Assembly (NCBI GenBank): GCA_964538875.1
Contig: CAZIHO010000132.1
Location: forward strand, 1 to 8,578
Length of the DNA: 8,578 nt
DNA from: CAZIHO01 sp964538875
GTDB lineage: Bacteria; Pseudomonadota; Gammaproteobacteria; Chromatiales; Chromatiaceae
Reading direction: 5' to 3'
Shown: piece after piece, positions 1 through 5,502 of the stretch
Position numbering within the stretch: the stretch's first letter is position 1
How the letters are laid out: the number at the start of each line of letters is the position of its first letter
Made by a program: the position numbers and the translations under genes
Notes under the pieces: model-generated
Seen by the model: the letters and a program-made list of their open reading frames with translations, nothing else
Told to the model about the DNA's origin: nothing
Database searches by the model: none

Positions 1-922
1 ATCCAGCGGATTTGTCGGCTTTGGCGCTCATCCAAACGCTGAGTGCCTTCACGCCATCATTGAGGTTAGGCAAAAATTTTACGCCAGATAACGAAGGGCT
101 CCGGCCGACGCCACCTCCGCCAACCCAGAGTTCGATGCCGGGAGAGAGTAACTGACGCAACTGCTCAAGGTGCCCTGGAATGAGCCTGCGGGGGAAGGCG
201 ACCGAGAACGAAAGGGCGACGATGTCGGCCCGGTGCGCCAGGGCGGCGCGGGCGATCTCGGTCAGCGGCATCTGGGTTCCCAGTGGAACACAGTCCGCCC
301 CTTCGAGCGCGAACAGCGCTTCCACCATGAGCAGGCCGAGCACGTGCTGTTCGTCGGGCACGCTGGTCAGCAATACGCGCGGCGTGCCGGTGCTGTTCGG
401 CAGGGCGGCGATCGCCTGGCGCATGACCCGTTTGGTCAGTTCCGTGAACAGGTGTTCCTCGAACACTTCAAAGCGCCCATCCTCCCAGGCTTCGCCGACG
501 CGCCGGGTGAGCGGTGCAACGATGTCCTGGACAAAACGCTGTAGGCCCTGCCGGGCCAGCCGTTGTTGCAGGGCTTGCACGTAGCCGCCGGCGTCGTGCT
601 GCTTGATCAGCGCCTCCAGATCTTCAAGACCCTGTTCGTCAACCGTGGCGGCCTCGCTGCGGGCCGGGCGGGCGTGACGCGACGCCAGGCCGCTCAGTGC
701 CTCGGCCGGAAGCGCGAGCAGCTTGCCGGGGCGATGTCCTTGATCCATCAGGCGTTTGATCTGGCGCAGGCGCTCGACCTGGTCGGCCGGATAGGCGCGT
801 TCGCCATTCGCGTCCCGCGATGGCAACGGAAAGCCGTAGCGTCGCTCCCACATGCGCAGAACGTCCTTTGATAGGCCGGTGTCGCGCTCGACGGCAGCAA
901 TGCTGAAGTTCGGTGTGCTCAT
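1..922 (-). CDS. LitR/CarH-type MerR regulator with cobalamin-binding light-sensor domain (3' end cut by window)
   Basis: The frame is open from an ATG at 922-920 to the window edge, giving 307 residues without a stop; family members are about 300 residues, so little is missing. Residues 6-75 form a MerR winged-helix head, with the family pattern V-L-R-M-W-E-R-R-Y-G-F-P at 21-32. Residues about 95-175 match the helical bundle before the B12 fold, with W146-x9-E156-H157, the CarH signature that caps adenosylcobalamin. Residues about 180-307 are the B12 fold: E191-x-H193-x-x-G196 (H193 is the expected lower cobalt ligand), S238-F-S240, and glycines 268-271, at canonical spacing. The residue after W146 is E147; Thermus CarH has a histidine there that ligates cobalt after photolysis. 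AGGA lies six bases before the ATG (929-932 on plus). From the family, it is expected to be a dark-state tetrameric repressor released by light. It probably controls the divergent operon and itself. The frame appears in the sequence only by reverse translation of the left edge. Confidence 0.95.
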   Translation of the reverse strand, partial: MSTPNFSIAAVERDTGLSKDVLRMWERRYGFPLPSRDANGERAYPADQVERLRQIKRLMDQGHRPGKLLALPAEALSGLASRHARPARSEAATVDEQGLEDLEALIKQHDAGGYVQALQQRLARQGLQRFVQDIVAPLTRRVGEAWEDGRFEVFEEHLFTELTKRVMRQAIAALPNSTGTPRVLLTSVPDEQHVLGLLMVEALFALEGADCVPLGTQMPLTEIARAALAHRADIVALSFSVAFPRRLIPGHLEQLRQLLSPGIELWVGGGGVGRSPSLSGVKFLPNLNDGVKALSVWMSAKADKSAG

Positions 923-924
923 AA

Positions 925-939
925 TTTGTCCTGAACAAA
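925..939. promoter_or_regulatory. Palindrome TTTGTCCTGAACAAA, possible operator near the regulator start
   Basis: This 15-base near-palindrome has one mismatched pair. Its right half-site is the first of the 11-bp direct repeats. It covers the likely ribosome binding site of the regulator gene (AGGA on minus, 929-932), so protein binding here would be autoregulatory. It resembles the palindrome at 999-1013, and both fit TTTGTC-N3-RACAAA. Which protein binds it is unknown. Confidence 0.5.
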
Positions 940-964
940 AGCTAGACAAACCGTTGACAAGTGC
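932..964 (+). repeat. Three 11-bp direct repeats, probable operator of the B12-dependent regulator
   Basis: Three consecutive 11-bp units start at 932, 943 and 954: TGAACAAAAGC, TAGACAAACCG and TTGACAAGTGC. They share T-n-R-A-C-A-A-R. The third unit contains the TTGACA -35 hexamer of the operon promoter. Structural work on Thermus CarH showed a tetramer on tandem 11-bp repeats of nTnTACAn type, one of them overlapping the -35 element. The T, ACA and 11-bp period match here, with G in place of the second T. Function as operator is inferred from this match and from the adjacent regulator. Confidence 0.8.
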
Positions 965-982
965 TCATTTGACCTCTACTGT
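954..982 (+). promoter_or_regulatory. Predicted sigma-70-type promoter of the operon
   Basis: A perfect -35 hexamer TTGACA (954-959) is followed by a 17-base spacer and the -10 candidate TACTGT (977-982), which keeps the first T, the A and the last T of TATAAT. Transcription would begin near 989, giving a leader of about 40 bases before the ATG at 1029. The weak -10 and strong -35 suit a promoter that is held off by a repressor over the -35 site. No transcript evidence is available. Confidence 0.6.
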
Positions 983-1006
983 ACGGACAAAGACGGGTTT
1001 TGTCTA
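978..1006 (-). promoter_or_regulatory. Predicted divergent promoter of the regulator gene
   Basis: Read on the minus strand, TAGACA (1006-1001) matches the -35 consensus at five of six positions. After 17 bases comes TACAGT (983-978), which matches the -10 consensus at four of six. Transcription would start near 971 and leave about 48 bases before the ATG at 922. That leader contains the three direct repeats, so bound regulator could block its own transcription. The two divergent -10 elements overlap in TACTGTA (977-983). Confidence 0.5.
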
Positions 1007-1013
1007 GGACAAA
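986..1013. promoter_or_regulatory. GACAAA/TTTGTC inverted sites in the operon leader
   Basis: Three half-sites occur: GACAAA (986-991), TTTGTC (999-1004) and GACAAA (1008-1013). The last two form the 15-base near-palindrome TTTGTCTAGGACAAA (999-1013) with one mismatch. The first two form an inverted repeat with a 7-base loop, which could also fold in the leader RNA. The site includes the -35 of the divergent regulator promoter and lies downstream of the operon start site. It may be a second operator; a short leader hairpin is the alternative. Confidence 0.5.
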
Positions 1014-1028
1014 TAAAGGTGGTTGAAC

Positions 1029-1589
1029 ATGAAGACTGTTCTGATGCGATGGTTGGGAATGGCCGGTCTGATCTCGCTGGGCATGGTGTCGGGCGCTGCC
1101 GGTGCGGCCTGTCCGAGCTTGCTCGATCACCGCTTTGCCAGCCTGCAGGACGGCAAGCCGGTGTCCCTGTGCGAGTACGCGGGCAAGGTGATCCTGGTGG
1201 TCAATACCGCCAGCCGCTGCGGTTTCACCTCCCAGTATGACGGCCTGGAGAAGCTGTACGCCCGCCTCAAGGATCAGGGGTTGGTGGTGCTCGGTTTCCC
1301 GTCCAACGACTTTGGCGAGCAGGAGCCGGGCAACGACCAGGAGATCGCCGATTTCTGCCGCCTGACCTATGGCGTCGAGTTTCCGATGGTCGGCAAGACC
1401 CTGGTCAAAGGCAAGAATGCCAATCCCTTCTACCTGAAGCTGGCGGAGATCACCGGCAGCCGGCCGAAGTGGAATTTCCACAAATACCTGATCAATCGCG
1501 ATGCAACCCAGGTCGTGGCCTACACCAGCTTCACCAAGCCGGATGACAAGGACCTGTTGAAAAAGATCGACGAATTCCTGAACCATTAG
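1029..1589 (+). CDS. Exported glutathione peroxidase family protein (thiol peroxidase)
   Basis: This 186-residue protein reduces peroxides, probably hydrogen peroxide or lipid hydroperoxides, through a catalytic cysteine. The family tetrad is visible: C64 in NTASRCGFT, Q98 in FGEQEPG, and W148-N149. C110 in FCRLTYGVEFP sits where thioredoxin-dependent members such as BtuE keep a cysteine, so thioredoxin-like rather than glutathione reduction is likely. Residues 1-26 are a signal peptide (R7, hydrophobic 9-20, cleavage near A24-G-A26), which places it in the periplasm. C28 is not preceded by a proper lipobox. The start at 1029 was chosen because AAGGTGG (1016-1022) lies six bases upstream and the signal peptide begins there; the upstream TTG at 1023 adds only two residues. 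It is the first gene of the operon, directly behind the regulated promoter. The stop is nine bases before the next ATG. Confidence 0.93.
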   Translation: MKTVLMRWLGMAGLISLGMVSGAAGAACPSLLDHRFASLQDGKPVSLCEYAGKVILVVNTASRCGFTSQYDGLEKLYARLKDQGLVVLGFPSNDFGEQEPGNDQEIADFCRLTYGVEFPMVGKTLVKGKNANPFYLKLAEITGSRPKWNFHKYLINRDATQVVAYTSFTKPDDKDLLKKIDEFLNH

Positions 1590-1598
1590 GAGCCTTCA

Positions 1599-2921
1599 AT
1601 GAATGGCAGATTCCATACCGGGCAGCGCATCGCCGTAGTCGGCGCCGGCATCTCCGGCCTGGCCACCGCCTGGCTGCTGTCGAGCCGGCATGAGGTGACC
1701 CTGTTCGAGGCCGGTAGCTATCTTGGCGGCCATACCAACACGGTCGAGGTGACGCTGGAAGGCAAAACCCATCCCGTCGATACCGGCTTTCTGGTCTTCA
1801 ACGAAAAGACCTATCCCAACCTGATCGCGCTGTTTGCGCTGCTCGGCGTCGAAAGCGTCGAGACCGAGATGTCCTTTGCGGTCAGCCTGGAAAACCCGGA
1901 CCTGGAATGGGCCGGCAGCAACCTGGCGACCATCTTCGGACAGAAGCGCAACCTGGTACGCCGCCGCTTCTGGTCCATGCTGTCCGACATCCTGCGCTTC
2001 AACCGCGCAAGCACGGCCTGGCTGCTCAGCCATCCGGACGACGGGCGCAGCCTGCGGGACTTCCTCGCGGCCGGCCGCTATTCGTCCGCCTTTACTGACT
2101 GGTACCTGCTGCCGATGGCGGCCTCGATCTGGTCCTGCCCGACCGGGCAGATGCTCGATATGCCGCTGGCTACCTTCATCCGTTTCTGCCAGAACCACGG
2201 GCTGCTGCAAGTTTTCGACCGGCCGCTGTGGCGCACCCTGAAGCGCGGCGGCCGGGAATACGTCAGCAAGCTAGCCGCCCAGCTTGCCGACGTCCGCCTT
2301 GCCTGCCCGGTGAGCGCCGTGACCCGCGACACCGAGGGCCTGCGCGTGACCCATGCCCAGGGCAGCGAGCGTTTCGACCAGGTCGTGCTGGCCTGCCACA
2401 GCGACCAGAGCAAGGCCATCCTCGGCCCGACGGCCAGCGACGGCCAGCGCGCCCTGCTCGATGCCATCCGCTACCAGCCCAACCGCGCTCTGCTGCATAC
2501 CGATCCCGCCCTGCTGCCCCGGGACCAACGGCTATGGTCGGCCTGGAATTACTTCGCCGGCCGCGGCGAACCAGGCCATCAACCGGTCGGCGTCTCATAT
2601 CTGATCAACAAGCTGCAACCCCTGCCCTTCAAGACGCCGGTGGTGGTCACGCTGAACCCGGCACGGGAGCCGGATCCGGCCAAAGTAATCGCCGGGTTCG
2701 ACTACGCCCATCCGGTCTTCGATGGTCCGGCCATCGCCGCCCAGCAGCGGTTGGCCGAGGTGCAGGGCGAGGGCGGCATCTGGCTGGCCGGCGCGTGGGG
2801 CAGCTACGGTTTCCATGAAGACGGCCTGAACTCGGCTCTGCGCGTGGCCAACGGCCTGGGAATCCAGGCGCCCTGGCAGGGCGGTGTCGCCGAACTGCGG
2901 CGCGACACGGAAAGCGCCTGA
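1599..2921 (+). CDS. FAD-dependent amine-oxidase-like oxidoreductase (COG2907 type)
   Basis: This 440-residue flavoprotein has the N-terminal dinucleotide fold G15-x-G17-x-x-G20, with E37 ending the second strand to bind ribose and a following G43-G44-H45-T46 turn. The C-terminal FAD segment is at about 393-420 (GIWLAGAWGSYGFHEDG), as in the amine oxidase/phytoene desaturase fold. There is no signal peptide, so it is cytoplasmic or peripheral at the membrane. Homologous genes stand beside DUF1365 and CFA-like genes in many bacteria. As I recall, a member is in the Rhodobacter sphaeroides singlet-oxygen regulon (RSP_1090). A role in oxidising or desaturating membrane acyl chains is inferred from that context, and the substrate is unknown. 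AGGAG (1588-1592) overlaps the preceding stop and is six bases before the ATG, supporting this start and translational coupling. Confidence 0.9.
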   Translation: MNGRFHTGQRIAVVGAGISGLATAWLLSSRHEVTLFEAGSYLGGHTNTVEVTLEGKTHPVDTGFLVFNEKTYPNLIALFALLGVESVETEMSFAVSLENPDLEWAGSNLATIFGQKRNLVRRRFWSMLSDILRFNRASTAWLLSHPDDGRSLRDFLAAGRYSSAFTDWYLLPMAASIWSCPTGQMLDMPLATFIRFCQNHGLLQVFDRPLWRTLKRGGREYVSKLAAQLADVRLACPVSAVTRDTEGLRVTHAQGSERFDQVVLACHSDQSKAILGPTASDGQRALLDAIRYQPNRALLHTDPALLPRDQRLWSAWNYFAGRGEPGHQPVGVSYLINKLQPLPFKTPVVVTLNPAREPDPAKVIAGFDYAHPVFDGPAIAAQQRLAEVQGEGGIWLAGAWGSYGFHEDGLNSALRVANGLGIQAPWQGGVAELRRDTESA

Positions 2922-2929
2922 GCATCGCC

Positions 2930-3694
2930 ATGAACGCCTGGCCCCAACTCTGCCTCGGCCATGTCATGCACCGGCGCCTGCGTCCGGTGGTCAATGCCTT
3001 CGTCTATCCGGTGTTCTATGTGCAACTGCCGCTGCGCAACCTGGCAGCGGCTGAGTGTGCGCTGTTCTCGATCGACCGCCGCAACCTGCTGAGCTTCCAC
3101 CGCCGGGACCACGGGCCGCGGGACGGCAGCCCGCTGCTGCCGTGGATCGAAAAGTTGCTCGCCGGGCACGGCCTGCCCAGCGACGGCGAGATCCTGCTGC
3201 AAACCTTCCCGCGGGTGCTCGGCTTCGTCTTCAACCCGGTCAGCTTCTGGTATTGCCATGACCGCAGCGGGCACCTGATCGCCATCCTGGCTGAGGTCAA
3301 CAACACCTTCGGCGGCACGCACAGCTACCTGTTGCACCGCTGCGGCGAGCCGCTGGTCGATGGCGAGGAGATGCGCGCCGACAAGCGGTTTCATGTCTCG
3401 CCCTTCAATGAAATCAAGGGCGGCTACCGCTTCCGCTTCCAGCTTGAGCGTTCGGTACAGCTCTGCCGCATCGATTACGACGACGCCGAGGGCGAACTGT
3501 TGCTCACCTCCATCTCCGGCAAGCCGCAGCCCTGGTCGGCCGCGGCCTTGCTCAAGGCTTTCTTGCGCATGCCTTTCCTCACCCTCGGTGTCATCGCCCG
3601 CATCCACTGGCAGGCCCTGAAACTTTGGCTGAAAGGCGTGCCCTTCCGCGGGACGCATCCCGCGTCTCAACCCTTACAGGAATCGACCAAATGA
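2930..3694 (+). CDS. DUF1365 family protein
   Basis: This 254-residue protein belongs to the DUF1365 family, whose biochemical role is not established to my knowledge. Conserved blocks are visible: HRRDHGPRDG (57-66), PRVLGFVFNPVSFWYCHD (94-111), EVNNTFGGTHSY (122-133) and KRFHVSPFN (152-160). These are rich in H, D, N and aromatic residues, as expected of a catalytic or metal-binding site. Residues about 176-230 end in hydrophobic helices that may touch the membrane. The start lies eight bases after the FAD gene stop with only a weak ribosome binding site, so it may depend on translational coupling. Its stop overlaps the next start (ATGA, 3691-3694). DUF1365 genes nearly always sit next to the FAD protein and CFA-like methyltransferase, so it probably acts in the same lipid pathway. 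Confidence 0.92.
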   Translation: MNAWPQLCLGHVMHRRLRPVVNAFVYPVFYVQLPLRNLAAAECALFSIDRRNLLSFHRRDHGPRDGSPLLPWIEKLLAGHGLPSDGEILLQTFPRVLGFVFNPVSFWYCHDRSGHLIAILAEVNNTFGGTHSYLLHRCGEPLVDGEEMRADKRFHVSPFNEIKGGYRFRFQLERSVQLCRIDYDDAEGELLLTSISGKPQPWSAAALLKAFLRMPFLTLGVIARIHWQALKLWLKGVPFRGTHPASQPLQESTK

Positions 3695-4887
3695 ACCAGA
3701 CGCTTGACCACGCACTGATCCTGCGCGGCACGGAACCGCTGGCGCGCGATACCCGTACCCTTTTTGAACTGCTCGAACAGTTGAGCGGCGGCCTGCTTGA
3801 AGTGCGCCTGCCGGATGGCTCCTGCGCCCTGTTCGGCGAAGGCGAAAGCGGCGTCACCTTGCAGGTGCACGACGAAGCCATGTTCAGCCGAGTGCTGGCG
3901 CGCGGCGACATCGGCTTGGCCGAGGCGTACCTCGATGGCCAGTGGGATTCCCCCGATGTCACCGGCCTGCTCACCCTGCTGGCGCGCAACCGCGACGCGC
4001 TGGCCAAGGCGGTCTATGGCTCCTGGCTGCAATTGCTGGTGGCGCGCGTGCGCCACTGGTTCAACCGCAACAGCCGGGCCGGCAGCAAACGCAACATCAT
4101 GGCCCACTATGACCTGGGTAACGATTTCTACCGCGCCTGGCTCGACCCGAGCATGAGCTACTCGTCGGCCATCTACCGGACCCAAGACGACGGCTCGCTG
4201 CTCGCCGCCCAGCACGCCAAGTACCGGCGCATTATCGACCGGCTGCAGGCCAAGGCCGGCGACCGCGTGCTGGAAATCGGCTGCGGCTGGGGCGGCTTTG
4301 CCGAACTGGCGGTACAGGACGGCCTGAAGCTCACCGGCCTCACCCTCTCGCCGGCCCAATTGGCGTGGGCTCAACAGCGCGTGCCGCAGGCCGATCTGCG
4401 TTTGCAGGATTACCGCGACACGCAGGAGCAATTCGACCACCTCGTTTCCATCGAGATGTTCGAGGCGGTGGGCGAGCAGTGGTGGCCGACCTATTTCGCC
4501 ACCGTCGCCCGCGCCCTCAAGCCGGGCGGCACGGCGGTGATCCAGAGCATCAGCATCCGCGATGATCTGTTTGCCGCCTACCGGCACGGCACCGACTTCA
4601 TCCAGCAATACATCTTCCCCGGCGGCATGCTGCCTTCCCGCAGCGCCTTCCGCGCTGCCGCCGAGCGGGAGGGACTGCAAGTCACCGGCGAATTTGCCTT
4701 CGGCCTTGATTACGCCCGCACGCTCGCCGAATGGCGTGCTGCCTTCGAGGCCAACTGGTCGCACATTGCCACCCTCGGCTTCGACGAAACCTTCCGCCGC
4801 CTGTGGCGGCTCTATCTCAGTTACTGCGAGGCCGGCTTCATCGCCGGAAATATCGATGTGGTCCAATTTGAACTCGCGCATCGTTGA
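3691..4887 (+). CDS. Cyclopropane-fatty-acid-synthase-like SAM methyltransferase (probable unsaturated fatty acid methyltransferase)
   Basis: This 398-residue protein matches the CFA synthase family along its length. It has an N-terminal lipid-binding region (about 1-120), the block H139-Y-D-L-G-N-D145, S-adenosylmethionine motif I at 194-202 (LEIGCGWGG), EMFEAVG at 255-261 and YIFPGGMLPS at 307-316. By alignment from memory with E. coli Cfa, the bicarbonate ligands C139, E239, H266, I268 and Y317 correspond to S159, E258, Q285, I287 and Y341. Two of the five are therefore changed. This suggests methylation of phospholipid acyl double bonds, as proposed for UfaM-type enzymes in furan fatty acid formation, rather than cyclopropane ring closure. 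The ATG at 3691 was preferred to upstream in-frame starts because it overlaps the DUF1365 stop and has AGGA nine bases before it. It ends 13 bases before the N gap. Confidence 0.93.
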   Translation: MNQTLDHALILRGTEPLARDTRTLFELLEQLSGGLLEVRLPDGSCALFGEGESGVTLQVHDEAMFSRVLARGDIGLAEAYLDGQWDSPDVTGLLTLLARNRDALAKAVYGSWLQLLVARVRHWFNRNSRAGSKRNIMAHYDLGNDFYRAWLDPSMSYSSAIYRTQDDGSLLAAQHAKYRRIIDRLQAKAGDRVLEIGCGWGGFAELAVQDGLKLTGLTLSPAQLAWAQQRVPQADLRLQDYRDTQEQFDHLVSIEMFEAVGEQWWPTYFATVARALKPGGTAVIQSISIRDDLFAAYRHGTDFIQQYIFPGGMLPSRSAFRAAAEREGLQVTGEFAFGLDYARTLAEWRAAFEANWSHIATLGFDETFRRLWRLYLSYCEAGFIAGNIDVVQFELAHR

Positions 4888-4900
4888 TCTCGTCGCACCG

Positions 4901-5000
4901 NNNNNNNNNNNNNNNNNNNNNNNNNNNNNNNNNNNNNNNNNNNNNNNNNNNNNNNNNNNNNNNNNNNNNNNNNNNNNNNNNNNNNNNNNNNNNNNNNNNN
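4901..5000. other. Run of 100 N, assembly gap of unknown true length
   Basis: The run is exactly 100 N, the conventional placeholder for a scaffold gap of unknown size. It begins 13 bases after the methyltransferase stop and ends inside the signal peptide of the next gene, so at least that gene's start is hidden. In comparable clusters a small DUF2878 membrane protein gene (about 160 codons) usually lies at this position. It may be hidden here if the real gap is longer than 100 bases. Confidence 0.9.
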
Positions 5001-5501
5001 GCCCTGCTGTTGGCCCTCGGATTGGCGGCCATTGTCGGCCTGCCCAAGCCGGCCCGCGCCAACAGCAAAGCCTTCACCGGCCTGAAACGCTGGGGGAGCG
5101 GAGAATTCCGACGCTTCGGCTTCCTCGTCTATGAAGCCACCCTATGGGCCGGCGACGACCCGCAACGCCCGCCGTTGGCGCTACGCCTCGACTACAAGCG
5201 CAACATCGAGGGCAAGGCCATCGCTGAGGCGAGCGTCAAGGAAATGCGCCGCTTCGTCAGCGACGAGTCCTTGCTGCACCAGTGGGGCGAGCAGATGCAG
5301 CGCATCTTTCCCGACGTCAAGCCGGGCGACCACATCCTTGGCGTCTATCGCCCGGAGGGCGCCCACTTCTATCAGGGCGAGCGGTTGCTCGGGGCGATCG
5401 GCATGCCCGGCTTTGCCGAAGCCTTCTTTTCCATCTGGCTCGATGCGCGGACGAGCGCGCCGGATCTGCGGATGGCCCTGCTACGCCGGCCGGGAGCCTG
5501 A
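5001..5501 (+). CDS. Chalcone-isomerase-like exported protein, 5' end lost in the gap
   Basis: There are 166 visible residues in frame from the end of the gap to the TGA at 5499-5501. The first about 20 are a hydrophobic stretch ending P-A-R-A followed by N-S-K, which reads as the end of a signal peptide with cleavage after residue 20; the mature protein is therefore nearly complete. The pattern fits the bacterial chalcone isomerase-like family (PF16036): GFLVYEATLWAGD near residues 39-51, RLDYKRNIEGKAI, KPGDHILGVY, and GMPGFAEAFFSIWL near the C-terminus. Such proteins are not known to act on flavonoids in these bacteria; fatty-acid binding is a plausible role for this fold in the lipid cluster. 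The apparent TTG start before the gap (4884) only reflects Ns read as codons. The next ATG follows one base after the stop. Confidence 0.85.
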   Translation, partial: ALLLALGLAAIVGLPKPARANSKAFTGLKRWGSGEFRRFGFLVYEATLWAGDDPQRPPLALRLDYKRNIEGKAIAEASVKEMRRFVSDESLLHQWGEQMQRIFPDVKPGDHILGVYRPEGAHFYQGERLLGAIGMPGFAEAFFSIWLDARTSAPDLRMALLRRPGA

Positions 5502-5502
5502 G

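Noticed and set aside
170..871. Plus-strand frames of 102 to 134 codons at the left edge
   Set aside because: They are shadows of the regulator, whose minus-strand frame carries clear MerR and B12 motifs.
967..974. ATTTGACC as an alternative -35 element
   Set aside because: It has no acceptable -10 hexamer at 16 to 18 bases downstream and does not fit the 11-base repeat phase.
942..1586. 214-codon minus-strand frame over the glutathione peroxidase gene
   Set aside because: It is antisense to a gene with an intact catalytic tetrad, shows no recognisable domain and would cover the divergent promoter region.
2804..3670. 288-codon minus-strand frame over the DUF1365 gene
   Set aside because: The opposite strand encodes conserved DUF1365 blocks with proper operon spacing; this frame shows no motif.
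3667..4881. 404-codon open frame on the minus strand
   Set aside because: It lies antisense to the methyltransferase, has no family pattern, and is rich in Gly, Ala, Val and Gln as expected of a shadow frame in GC-rich DNA.
4884..5000. TTG at 4884 as start of the chalcone-isomerase-like gene
   Set aside because: The connection across the gap depends on Ns being read in frame and on the gap being exactly 100 bases, which is unlikely to be its true size.
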